Assembly: GCF_963665995.1 (NCBI RefSeq)
Contig: NZ_OY762512.1
Location: 2,666,001-2,730,000, forward strand
DNA: 64,000 nucleotides
Reading direction: 5' to 3'
Source: Pleurocapsa sp. FMAR1
GTDB taxonomy: Bacteria; Cyanobacteriota; Cyanobacteriia; Cyanobacteriales; Xenococcaceae
The position numbers and the translations under genes were made by a program. Shown in pieces: positions 36,696 through 45,444 of the stretch. The stretch's first letter is position 1; every line of letters starts with the position of its first letter. The notes below the pieces were generated by a model that saw nothing but the letters and a program-made list of their open reading frames with translations, had not been told where the DNA came from and searched no databases.

Positions 36696-37550
36696 TTATT
36701 CAAGATGTTTTCCGCAATGGGGACAGGTGGGATTACTGCGCTTACGCTGTACTTCTTCAGCAAAGCCAGAAGCTAAAATTCCCGTTGGTAGTGCCACTAA
36801 ACCCAATCCCAACACTGCAATAACTCCGCCTAATAATTTGCCAATAGGCGTGATGGGATAGATATCTCCATAGCCAACACTAGTTAAGGTAACAACAGAC
36901 CACCACATCGAAGCGGGAATGCTAGAAAAGAGTTCTGGTTGAGAAGCTTGTTCGGCGAAATAGACCAAACTGGCAGAAAACATGAGTAGGGTAAACACTG
37001 TGAAGGTAGCTGAAAGCAAGTCATGACGTTTAGCAGCCACAACATTGCTCAAAGTTCTCATAGACTCGGAATAGCGACCTATTTTTAATAGTCGAGCCAG
37101 TCGCAACAGATGAAGTTCGGGAATAAAAACTAAATTAGGAAAAAGTATAAATAGATAATAGGGAAAAATTGACAGTAAATCGATCAGCGATAAGGGTTTG
37201 AAGATAAACTTAATTCTGCCCCAAAGAAAATGACGATATTGCCGCTCTAGGGTGCAGATCCATAGTCGTAGACAGTATTCTATGGTGAAAATAATCACAG
37301 AAAACGTTTCAAAGTTATTAAAATAGCTTTTGTAGGGAATAGAGATTGAATACACAGTCTCGAAAGCAAAAGCAATGACGTTCAAGGAAATCAGCGCAAT
37401 CATAAAGTTATCAAAAGCTTTGCCCAACAGGTCATCGTGGTGACTAACCTCTAACATTTTGAAAATAAAGTATTTGAAACGGTTTATTCTAGTATTTTTA
37501 CGTCTTAGGAGGCGATCGCGAGATCCCGAACGTGGTTTAGTCTTAGTCAT
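36696..37550 (-). CDS. Voltage-gated-type potassium channel
   Basis: A 284-residue six-helix ion channel. S4 is short but basic (LHLLRLARLLKIGRYSESMR). The pore loop MWWSVVTLTSVGYGDIYP holds the K+ selectivity filter (SVGYGD). S6 follows (GGVIAVLGLGLVALPTGILA). The C-terminal tail ends NPTCPHCGKHLE, a Cys-x-x-Cys group that may bind metal or sense redox. Its start ATG overlaps the stop of the upstream NrtA/CmpA-like gene by four bases, a sign of translational coupling. Confidence 0.92.
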   Translation of the reverse strand: MTKTKPRSGSRDRLLRRKNTRINRFKYFIFKMLEVSHHDDLLGKAFDNFMIALISLNVIAFAFETVYSISIPYKSYFNNFETFSVIIFTIEYCLRLWICTLERQYRHFLWGRIKFIFKPLSLIDLLSIFPYYLFILFPNLVFIPELHLLRLARLLKIGRYSESMRTLSNVVAAKRHDLLSATFTVFTLLMFSASLVYFAEQASQPELFSSIPASMWWSVVTLTSVGYGDIYPITPIGKLLGGVIAVLGLGLVALPTGILASGFAEEVQRKRSNPTCPHCGKHLE

Positions 37551-38857
37551 ATTCGCTGCTTTTTGATTGGTAAGCTATTTAAATAAGCGGTAGGGTTTTC
37601 AGGGTCAAATTGAACGCCATCGTAAAAGGTTTCAATCCCTCTAGATGTGCTTTTGGGGATTGCTTGCTCTTGACCAATAGCCTGTGCTGCTTCTCGCCAT
37701 AAATCTTCGCGGTTAACTTGCTTAATCAAATCTTGAGTATTGGTATCGGCTGGTAAGTAGCCCCAGCGAATGTTTTCAATCAAAAACCAAAGATCGTGAC
37801 TTTGATAGGGATAGGAAGCCGAATTTTGCCAAAATTTCATCCGATACGGACTATTAGTTAAAACTTGTCCGTTACCAAAATCAAAGTTACCTTTACTTCG
37901 CTCCAAAATATCTTTAACAGGAACATTGAAATACTTGCGAGCTGAGACAATTTGACACATTTCTTCCTTATTGGCCATTTCATCACACCATATTTGCGCT
38001 TCCAACACTGCCATCAACATTGCTTTAGCTGCGCGAGGATAACGATTGACCCAATCTGCACGCATTGCCAGGGCTTTTTCAGGATGATCTTGCCATAGTT
38101 GTCCCGTAGTTAAAGCAGAATGACCGACATTACGCCTGATTATCTGGGCATTCCAAGGCTCTCCCACGCAGAGCATATTCATCGTTCCTGTTTTAAGGTT
38201 TGCCAGCATTTGTGGCGGTGGGACGACAAACATCCATACATCTGTATCGGGATTAATTCCTCCCGCAGCTAGCCAGTAGCGAATCCATAAATCGTGAGTC
38301 CCTCCTGGAAAGGTCATTGCTACCTTAAGTTTTCTTCCTGGACCTTTGCTTTTGGCTTGTTCTGCTTCTTCTTTGAGTTTTTCGCTTTTTAAACCAACTG
38401 ACTCGTAGATATTAGCCAAAGAAATTCCCTGACCGTTAACATTTAGACGTGCCAAAATATTCATTGCCAGCGGCTGATCTGATGTAATTGTTCCCGTAGC
38501 CATTAAGTAAGGCATGGGGCTAAGAATATGCGCTCCATCTACGCCACCTGCTGCCGAACCTCGCACTAAATTGTCACGGGTGCTTGCCCATGAAGCTTGT
38601 CTGACAACTTCAACTTGAGTCAGACCGTATTTGCGGAAAAATCCTTTTTCTAAGGCAATTATTAAAGGAGCAGCATCAGTCAGGGCGATAAATCCCAAGC
38701 GAATTTGGTTCACTTCTAGCCCATTGGTAGTAGGGGCTGCATAGTTAATAGATTGAGTTGTTTTCTCTGAAGTTGTAGACGTACAGCCATGACCGAGAAG
38801 ACCAGCAGCGATCGCACCTGCCGAACCGACAAATCGCCTTCTGGAAAATTTGGACAT
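37547..38857 (-). CDS. Orphan NrtA/CmpA-like ABC substrate-binding lipoprotein
   Basis: About 436 residues from the ATG at 38857. The N-terminus has a twin-arginine-like signal (SRRRFVGSAGAIAAGLLG) and a lipobox ending at the cysteine of GHGC. The body matches the nitrate/bicarbonate/taurine binding family: IRLGFIALTDAAPLIIALEK, VEVVRQASWASTRDNLVRG, DGAHILSPMPYLMATG, FPGGTHDLWIRYWLAAGGI and LCVGEPWNAQIIRRNVGHSA. Permease and ATPase genes (BCD) are absent nearby; a K+ channel gene overlaps its stop instead. Ligand could be nitrate, nitrite, bicarbonate or another anion. Confidence 0.88.
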   Translation of the reverse strand: MSKFSRRRFVGSAGAIAAGLLGHGCTSTTSEKTTQSINYAAPTTNGLEVNQIRLGFIALTDAAPLIIALEKGFFRKYGLTQVEVVRQASWASTRDNLVRGSAAGGVDGAHILSPMPYLMATGTITSDQPLAMNILARLNVNGQGISLANIYESVGLKSEKLKEEAEQAKSKGPGRKLKVAMTFPGGTHDLWIRYWLAAGGINPDTDVWMFVVPPPQMLANLKTGTMNMLCVGEPWNAQIIRRNVGHSALTTGQLWQDHPEKALAMRADWVNRYPRAAKAMLMAVLEAQIWCDEMANKEEMCQIVSARKYFNVPVKDILERSKGNFDFGNGQVLTNSPYRMKFWQNSASYPYQSHDLWFLIENIRWGYLPADTNTQDLIKQVNREDLWREAAQAIGQEQAIPKSTSRGIETFYDGVQFDPENPTAYLNSLPIKKQRI

Positions 38858-38896
38858 CAATGAATATATTATTTGAAAATCCGAGAAATTAAGCAA

Positions 38897-39511
38897 TGGC
38901 GCTTAAACGCTCGACACTTAATAGTAAATAAATCGATTCGACTTTTCAGTATCGGCTTTTACTAATTTATAATATTTTTTAGCTGAATCTTATAAATAAA
39001 ATTCATGTTTTCTAGAATTTGTAAGCTTATTTTGTAGACAATTCATGACATTAAAACCAATAATTGTTAATAGAAACCCAGAAACATTAAAAAAAAATTA
39101 AGCTAGGAAAATGTGTGTCTTTAGCTACATCTAGCAGATACCTATTAATATTAGGTTCAATTGATAGCTGGTCTTTAATTTAAAAATAATAAATTTTACA
39201 GCTTTGATACCATCATCAATAGCATAAATGTAGTTTTTATTGATGATCGAGAATAAATATTTAGATTAAATTTAATTTCAAATTTAAGACCATAAAAATA
39301 ACTATAGTTATCTTTGTTTATTTGATATTAAGGCGATAAAAAGATTGAAGTTAAAAAATTATAACCACTGAAGAATTGATTATTTATGTCTGGAATATTG
39401 TCATTTAGTGGTCGCGATCGCATTTTGCATTGAACTTGGAATGTTTGGGTTGGTACGCGATGAGATTATTTTTTTCATAGTTTAACTGAGAACGTTTTTA
39501 GGAGTATATAT
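38897..39511. promoter_or_regulatory. Long AT-rich leader upstream of the ClC gene, with two dyads
   Basis: About 615 bp without a gene. Two symmetric elements stand out: ATCATCAATA at 39212-39221 with its exact complement TATTGATGAT at 39238-39247 (16-base spacer), and a 14-bp palindrome ATAACTATAGTTAT at 39298-39311. A purine-rich GGAG lies close before the ClC ATG. Probably regulatory, for the divergent SBP-channel operon and/or the ClC gene. Confidence 0.45.
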
Positions 39512-40987
39512 ATGTCGTCAAATGGTCAACACGGGAATGGAACATGGTCGGGAGACCCGACCGTTTCCTCCCATCAAATTGAGATAAGCGATCGCCACGA
39601 AAACAAACCCAGTCTAGAAAGCATTAGCGACAATAGACAGTTAAATTACTCACAGCTTTATCTCTGTGCTGTAGTTATAGGTATCTTTGGCGGTATGACG
39701 GCTACTATTTATTACTTCGTGCTAGAAAGCATGATGCACGGTATGTGGCACACCCTGCCTGAAATAGTCAAGCCTTATTTTCCTAGCTGGCTTGGGGTTA
39801 GTAACTATGTCTGGATTGCCACTACTATTGGCGGATTTTTTGTTGGTTTAGCTCTTTATTTCTTTGGGCTTCCTGGAGAAATGGCTCAAGTGGTCGATAA
39901 AATTCATAACCCAGGCAAAATCGATATCCGCCAAACTCCAGCGATGATTGTCACCTCTTTAATTGCCATTAGCTCTGGTGGGAGCGCGGGACCCGAAGCA
40001 CCTTTAGTTCAGGTTAACGGTAGCTTGGGAAGCTGGCTGGGAGAGAAATTAAATCTTTGCAAAACTTCGGTGAGAATTCTTACTTTTTGCGGGATGAGTG
40101 CAGCTTTAGGAGCTTTTTTCGGCGCACCGATTGGTGCAGCTTTGTTTGCCCTAGAAATTCCTCACCGTCGCGGTTTGCAGTATTTTGAAGCGATCGCCCC
40201 ATCGATTATTGCTGCCATTTTTTCCTTCGCCGTATTTCGACTAAACACGGGCATAACTATCGGTGGTTTTTACCACTTTGAAGAAGTTCCTGCACTTTCC
40301 CCTCAAAACTTACTAGAAGGCTTAGTTTTGGGTGTAATTGGTGCTGGATTTGCAGTAATGTTTATTATCATCTTTCGTCTGATTGGCAAGCTACTAAAAC
40401 CTCTAGAACATCATCCGATTGTCTTAGCAACTTTAGGTGGTTTATCAATTGGTCTAATTGCTTTTGCTTTCCCGCAAACCCTATTCTTTAGCGAGGCACA
40501 AATTCAAACCGTAATTGAAACGGGGGCTGGTTTAGGTGTTGGTCTATTACTGGCGATCGCTGTTGCTAAAATGTTTGCCATTAGCTTTACCCTACATTCT
40601 GGATTCTTGGGTGGCTTCATTTTTCCCCTATTTTTTATCGGTGCTAATGTTGGTTATGCCGTGTCTTTAGCAGTACCTCAAGTTCATCCTACGGTGGGCA
40701 TGGTCTGCTTGATGGCAGCAATAAATGTAGCTGTTACTAAAACTCCCGTAAGTACTAGTATTATCCTCAGCGTACTTTCGGGGACGGCAATGCTGCCTGT
40801 TATTGTGATCGCCTCTTTTGTCAGTTTTGTCTTAACTAGCCAAATTACCATGATTAAAACTCAACGATATCGAGACTTAAAAGAAGTTGATTCGTCTAAT
40901 CTAATTCTCGAAAAAGTGATATTAGTTGGAGAAAAACAAACTATAATTCCTGGTTTAAACAAGCTGAAAAAATTAGTGAGTATTTAA
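39512..40987 (+). CDS. ClC-family chloride channel/transporter
   Basis: A 491-residue ClC protein after a polar 45-residue N-terminus. The three anion-pathway blocks are visible: SGGSAGPEAPLVQ with the gating glutamate, GAFFGAPIGAALFALEIPHR, and SGFLGGFIFPLFFIGA (GxFxP). The dimer helices and the C-terminal helix R follow. Whether it is a channel or a Cl-/H+ exchanger depends on an internal proton glutamate I cannot place with certainty. Monocistronic or with the small membrane protein gene 10 bp downstream. Confidence 0.93.
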   Translation: MSSNGQHGNGTWSGDPTVSSHQIEISDRHENKPSLESISDNRQLNYSQLYLCAVVIGIFGGMTATIYYFVLESMMHGMWHTLPEIVKPYFPSWLGVSNYVWIATTIGGFFVGLALYFFGLPGEMAQVVDKIHNPGKIDIRQTPAMIVTSLIAISSGGSAGPEAPLVQVNGSLGSWLGEKLNLCKTSVRILTFCGMSAALGAFFGAPIGAALFALEIPHRRGLQYFEAIAPSIIAAIFSFAVFRLNTGITIGGFYHFEEVPALSPQNLLEGLVLGVIGAGFAVMFIIIFRLIGKLLKPLEHHPIVLATLGGLSIGLIAFAFPQTLFFSEAQIQTVIETGAGLGVGLLLAIAVAKMFAISFTLHSGFLGGFIFPLFFIGANVGYAVSLAVPQVHPTVGMVCLMAAINVAVTKTPVSTSIILSVLSGTAMLPVIVIASFVSFVLTSQITMIKTQRYRDLKEVDSSNLILEKVILVGEKQTIIPGLNKLKKLVSI

Positions 40988-40997
40988 GATAGATTTT

Positions 40998-41168
40998 ATG
41001 AGTTTTTTGGTGACAATCTTCGTGCTATTAATTTCGACCTGCTTTTTCTGTTTGCTTATGACGACAGACTTCGGCTGGGGTCCAATTGCCTATATTGCTT
41101 CTTTCTTGGGCGGTATAGTTTTAATTGGTTGGGCGGGTGTTTCTTGTCTCGATCTTTTCAACGATTAA
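40998..41168 (+). CDS. Small two-helix membrane protein, 56 residues
   Basis: An open frame starts 10 bp after the ClC stop: MSFLVTIFVLLISTCFFCLL, then TTDFGWGPIAYIASFLGGIV, ending LIGWAGVSCLDLFND. Two hydrophobic helices separated by a short polar loop. It is too short for standard calling but is tightly placed behind the ClC gene, suggesting co-transcription. No family recognised. Confidence 0.55.
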   Translation: MSFLVTIFVLLISTCFFCLLMTTDFGWGPIAYIASFLGGIVLIGWAGVSCLDLFND

Positions 41169-41334
41169 ATTGATGTTAGTTAATGCAAAGAATAAATTCT
41201 CTCGAAGAGCGAGAATGAAATAGCCCTGCTTCAAACAAGAACTTATACGAAAAAACAATATCTTTTAAAGTAAATGATTCACTACACCATTGAAGAACTA
41301 CTGTTTTCTATGTGGACGCAGTTTATATTATTTT

Positions 41335-42378
41335 TTAGTTTTTAGGATCACCTGTTGTTTGTTCTTGAAGATCATCAGTAGATTTTTTACAGCTTTGATT
41401 GGTTACTTTCGCTTCTGCCTGCATTTTAGTAACTAATCGGGAATTTTCTAGCGACGTAGATTTACGAGCGATTTTTGAGTTAGGTAGTGGTTCAAGAGAC
41501 TCTAAATGTGGTGTTAAGCCAATGCTTTTTTCAATGGGAATCGCCAAACTTGAGCGTGTGATTAATTTCTGTAACGCAGGACAAGGCTGAGAACCATCTT
41601 GATAAATTTCAGGAGAATCCCAAAGAGGATAGGCGTGCTGACCATTTATGCCGACTACTTCTCCTTGGCTGTTTAATAAAGGACCTCCGCTCATTCCTCT
41701 TTGAACATTGTTGGTATAGCCTATTTGATATCCTTGCTCAAGAGCTTGATTTAAAATCATAGCAACTCGACCTGACTTAAGCACAAAACCATTAGGCTCA
41801 TTATTTTGAGGCTGTTTTGAGATAAAGGGAGAAGATATTCTTTCTAATTCAGAACGGGGAAATCCAGCAGCGTATATTGGTTCTCCGACCTCAAGAGATA
41901 AAGAACTACCAATTTTTGCTGTGGGATAGGTATTATGGGAATTAAATTCTAATACAGCCAAATCATAATCTTGTTTGGAAGTTGAATTGGTCACAACTTT
42001 TGCTGAATAGGTTTTTCCATCGGCAGTTTCAATACTGTAGGGAGCTTCTCCTGCTCGCAAAACGTGTTGATTGGTGATGACAGTATATTTTTGACTTTCT
42101 TGCAGCACAATAAAGCCAGAACCTAAAAAATCACCGCTTGATATTTTGACGCTGATGTTTGCTGCATGGTGACTGATTTCTTTGACTAATTCTTGAGAAG
42201 TAGTGCTACCAACAATTTTGGTTTTTAACTTAGAAACATCTCCAGATAAAAACATCCCAGTGCCAATTAAACAGATCATCAGTTTTATTAGCTGGGATGT
42301 GGATTGTGAGAAGTTAATGTTTGCAAGGATTGTTCTCCCAAAGCCTTTTTCTGACTCTTGATTAGGTAGCCATTTCAT
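41335..42378 (-). CDS. Trypsin-like serine protease, exported
   Basis: A 347-residue S1-fold protease. A membrane helix lies at about 33-47 (LIKLMICLIGTGMFLSG). The catalytic triad is visible: His in TVITNQHVLRAG, Asp in QDYDLAVLEF, Ser in VQRGMSGGPLLNSQGEVVGI. The C-terminal part after SSLAIPIEKSIGL is polar and probably disordered; there is no PDZ domain, unlike DegP/HhoA. It lies 36 bp downstream of a COP23 gene, a pairing seen repeatedly in cyanobacteria. Confidence 0.88.
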   Translation of the reverse strand: MKWLPNQESEKGFGRTILANINFSQSTSQLIKLMICLIGTGMFLSGDVSKLKTKIVGSTTSQELVKEISHHAANISVKISSGDFLGSGFIVLQESQKYTVITNQHVLRAGEAPYSIETADGKTYSAKVVTNSTSKQDYDLAVLEFNSHNTYPTAKIGSSLSLEVGEPIYAAGFPRSELERISSPFISKQPQNNEPNGFVLKSGRVAMILNQALEQGYQIGYTNNVQRGMSGGPLLNSQGEVVGINGQHAYPLWDSPEIYQDGSQPCPALQKLITRSSLAIPIEKSIGLTPHLESLEPLPNSKIARKSTSLENSRLVTKMQAEAKVTNQSCKKSTDDLQEQTTGDPKN

Positions 42379-42414
42379 TAACTAGTCTTGATAAGTTTGC
42401 TCTTATCTATATTT

Positions 42415-42951
42415 TTAATTGTTTACGGGTACAGCGTCGAGGAATTTTGCCATATCTACATAAAATTCACCGTCAGAGTAGAAACCAGGATCATCTCCAC
42501 TTAGAGTCAAGGTTTGTCCACTAACGCTACGACGGAAATCCACGAGTTTGACTAGTACTTCTTCTGGATCTGTGCCTTGCTTTAGAGTTACCAGGACGTT
42601 TTCTTCAGGACAAGTACCGCCTCTGGTATTGGCTACACAAAGTACAGGCATTTTGTTTACATCACCTGTACGAATAAACTTGAGATTTCCTTTGTCTAAA
42701 AATCCTTGGAAACGCTGTGAAACAGCACCGCATCGGTTTTTAGGAGTCCATTCACCAGAAAAGCTATTTTGCCAGTTAATTAAGGATATTCTGCCTCTGG
42801 GGGTATTGACAAAGGTAGTCCAATTTCCATTAAGTTGAGCGCAATAATAGGTATTGGTGTCTTTAGTTTGTGCTTTAGCTGGAGATGCGATCGCGCCGCC
42901 AATAACAACGCCTAATCCAGCAAGTATGACCGCTAACGATTTAATTTTCAT
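42415..42951 (-). CDS. COP23-domain secreted protein
   Basis: A 178-residue protein with a clear signal peptide (LAVILAGLGVVIGGAIASPA, cleavage after AKA). The mature part carries the COP23 pattern: YYCAQLNGNWTTFVNTPRGR, INWQNSFSGEWTPKNRC, then VSQRFQGFLDKGNLKFI, PVLCVANTRGGTC, and LVKLVDFRRSVSGQTL. Four cysteines probably form two disulfides. The name comes from a circadian oscillating membrane protein; the function is unknown. It directly precedes the trypsin-like protease gene on the same strand. Confidence 0.85.
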   Translation of the reverse strand: MKIKSLAVILAGLGVVIGGAIASPAKAQTKDTNTYYCAQLNGNWTTFVNTPRGRISLINWQNSFSGEWTPKNRCGAVSQRFQGFLDKGNLKFIRTGDVNKMPVLCVANTRGGTCPEENVLVTLKQGTDPEEVLVKLVDFRRSVSGQTLTLSGDDPGFYSDGEFYVDMAKFLDAVPVNN

Positions 42952-43114
42952 GGTAATTGAGATAGATAGTGTGAGCTATAGGAAAAAGGATACGTTAAGT
43001 ATTTATATCTAATACTAATGTAGCAAACCTTGCTTCGTAAGAGTTTTTCACCTTGACAAATTATAAACTGCACACTATGTAAAACTGAATTAAGTACAAT
43101 GTCAGCGATCAAAA

Positions 43115-44161
43115 CTAGATTACTGCCTTATCGCCCAAAATAGATTGTTCTATTAAATCTCGCTTTAAGTTATGTCCAATTAGCACTAAGCGAGTTTGTC
43201 TTGGTTCATCGGCTGCCCACGGGCGATCGTAAAAGGTATCAAAACGATTGCCTACTCCCTGCAACACCAAGCGCATTGACTTATTTGGCACATTGATAAA
43301 TCCTTTGACGCGATAAATCTCTTGTTCTTGAAGCAATTGCTTGAGTTGTTTAGTTAAAGCTTCAGGCTCAAAGGCTTGTTCTGATATTAGTTCAATGGAA
43401 TTAATATCATCGTCGTGTTCATGTTCTGCTTCGTGATCGTGATGAGAATGACGGCTATCTAAATGATCTTCAACCGCAGCATTAAAGCCTAATAAAAGGT
43501 CTGGAGCGATTTCTCCTTTGCTTACAGTGACTATTTTTACCCCAGGCTGTAATTCTTGTTTTAGCCAAGCTTTGATTTTGCTCAATCTATCTTCATCAAC
43601 CAAATCAGTCTTGGTCAGCAACACCATGTCAGCACAGGCTAGCTGATCTTCAAAAAGTTCCTCAAGGGGCGTTTCGTGTTCTAAATTAGGATCTGCCTGT
43701 CTTTGAGACTCTAAAGCGTCAATATCTCCTACTAAGTTGCCTGTTGCCAAAGCATGGCAGTCTACTACGGTTACTACTCCGTCTACAGTGGCACTATTGC
43801 GAATTGCGGGCCAACGAAATGCTTGAATTAAAGGCTTGGGCAAAGCCAATCCCGAAGTTTCAATCAAAAGACAGTCAATTTGATCGCGACGCTTCAGCAA
43901 TTCTTGCATGACTGGATAAAATTCTTCCTGCACAGTGCAGCACAAACAACCATTGGTAAGTTCAACAATATTACTATCGCCATCTTCTTCATCGCAAACT
44001 TGACACGATCGCAATAAATCACCATCAATACCTACTTCGCCAAACTCATTAACCAAGACGGCGATGCGTCTTCCTTGGTTGTTTTGCAGTAGATGGCGCA
44101 CTAAGGTTGTTTTGCCTGCGCCTAAGAAGCCTGAAATTACGGTAACGGGAATTTTGTGCAT
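43115..44161 (-). CDS. cobW: CobW/COG0523-family metal GTPase
   Basis: About 348 residues from the ATG at 44161. Walker A GFLGAGKTTL, the metal-binding CxCC motif in LTNGCLCCTVQEEF, Walker B VTVVDCHAL, and the guanine motif TKTD are all present. A His-rich insert (HSHHDHEAEHEHDDD) near 235-250 suggests cobalt, zinc or nickel binding. The CobW C-terminal domain follows (IYRVKGFINVPNKSMRLVLQ). It sits 23 bp after hupE, behind a cobalamin riboswitch, so a cobalt chaperone role for B12 synthesis is likely. Confidence 0.92.
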   Translation of the reverse strand: MHKIPVTVISGFLGAGKTTLVRHLLQNNQGRRIAVLVNEFGEVGIDGDLLRSCQVCDEEDGDSNIVELTNGCLCCTVQEEFYPVMQELLKRRDQIDCLLIETSGLALPKPLIQAFRWPAIRNSATVDGVVTVVDCHALATGNLVGDIDALESQRQADPNLEHETPLEELFEDQLACADMVLLTKTDLVDEDRLSKIKAWLKQELQPGVKIVTVSKGEIAPDLLLGFNAAVEDHLDSRHSHHDHEAEHEHDDDINSIELISEQAFEPEALTKQLKQLLQEQEIYRVKGFINVPNKSMRLVLQGVGNRFDTFYDRPWAADEPRQTRLVLIGHNLKRDLIEQSILGDKAVI

Positions 44162-44184
44162 AATAATTAAAGTCTGATAAATAA

Positions 44185-44856
44185 TTAACCTAAGATGTTG
44201 CTGGAGAGAAAGGCAAACCCAATACCACACACGGCAAATCCAGCAAAACGTAGAGGTAAGCTGGGTGATCCCGAAGCTCTTTTGAGAATCGATTTGCCGA
44301 CATAAAAAGCGATCGCGCTAATCCCTAGCTGAATTAAACAAAAACCAAGTAGATAAGCCCCTACAGCATTAGCCCTAGCACCGACAATAGATTCGCCATA
44401 GGCATAACCATGAAAAATACCAGCAATCGCAGCAATAATAATTAATAAAGCTAAATTAGTTTTATTTTCTTTTGCCAAGAAGATGCCCACAATTAGCACT
44501 GAAGCTGAAATAATTAATTCTGGTATCGGTAGATTAACGCTTTGTAAATGTATGCCTGTACCCACAGCCGTAGCCAGAATAAATGTCAGAGGAATAACCA
44601 TACCTAATTTGCTGCTTAAAGCTGCTAATAAGCCAATAGCAATCACAAAAACGAGATGATCGATGCCAATTACAGGATGACCCAAACCAGCAAGAAACCC
44701 CGATGCAAAACTGCTAGGAAGTTTTCCACCGCTAGCATGATGAGCCAGCGCAGGGGAAGGGATAAGCAGTAAGCTAATGCTCCCGAAGACACTAGCCAGA
44801 AAACCCAAAGCAATTACCTTACGAGAAAGTTGCGCGATCGCACTATTTTTGTTCAT
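44185..44856 (-). CDS. hupE: HupE/UreJ-family metal (Co/Ni) permease
   Basis: A 223-residue membrane protein: signal peptide ending PSPALA, then HHASGG, followed by six to seven hydrophobic segments. Family blocks are LAGLGHPVIGIDHLVFVIA (with the conserved His and Asp), LTFILATAVGTGIHLQ, and AIAGIFHGYAYGESI. HupE/UreJ proteins import nickel or cobalt. The cobalamin riboswitch upstream and cobW downstream point to cobalt for B12. Its N-terminal leader starts at ATG 44856. Confidence 0.93.
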   Translation of the reverse strand: MNKNSAIAQLSRKVIALGFLASVFGSISLLLIPSPALAHHASGGKLPSSFASGFLAGLGHPVIGIDHLVFVIAIGLLAALSSKLGMVIPLTFILATAVGTGIHLQSVNLPIPELIISASVLIVGIFLAKENKTNLALLIIIAAIAGIFHGYAYGESIVGARANAVGAYLLGFCLIQLGISAIAFYVGKSILKRASGSPSLPLRFAGFAVCGIGFAFLSSNILG

Positions 44857-45179
44857 AATTTGTGATTAAATTTGATTCAAAACCCTGTAAACACCAATCA
44901 ATAGCTACAGATATTTTGTTTTTTTGAATAACAAAATTCAGCAAAACAAACTTTAGAGTAGTAATTAACTAATTAGTTGTTTGTCAGCCAAAAGCACGGT
45001 ACTTCAATTTCTACCGCTCCATTATTAAATTAAGAAGTGCTTTTTGTTTGAAATTATTTTGGTTTATTACTAGTAATAAATGCTTAAAAAAGTTAAAGCT
45101 ACGTAGAGTAAGCCAACGACAATTGTTATGAAGTGAATTTAACATTATCTGTACCTCGCAGATATGATCTAAGTGTGGT

Positions 45180-45335
45180 TGTATATAGTATCGGCGGGCA
45201 TTCTGACTACAGAAATTGACGACAATCTCTTTACAGTTGCGGGACAGTGCCAGATTTTCACTGAACTTTCCCCTTTACATTTAATGACTGCTCATCATTA
45301 AAACCGAATTTTAGATAGGCAGTATATTTTTGTTT
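45180..45335 (-). promoter_or_regulatory. Cobalamin riboswitch controlling hupE-cobW
   Basis: On the minus strand the conserved B12 core is present: AAAGGGGAAAGTTCAGTG, then AAATCTGGCACTG, CCCGCAACTGTAA (B12 box, plus-strand 45231-45243) and GTCAGAATGCCCGCC. It ends about 320 bp before the hupE ATG. Between them, around 44990-45055, a stem with AAAAGCAC/GTGCTTTT could serve as the terminator part of the switch. Boundaries are approximate. Confidence 0.88.
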
Positions 45336-45444
45336 TACTACCATCTGTCAATCTACCACAGACAGGAGAAATTGAAATAATTTAGCTCGCAAATACTGTG
45401 TGTATTAACATGAAACACAAAAAAGCGAGTTTGCCTGAATAGAA

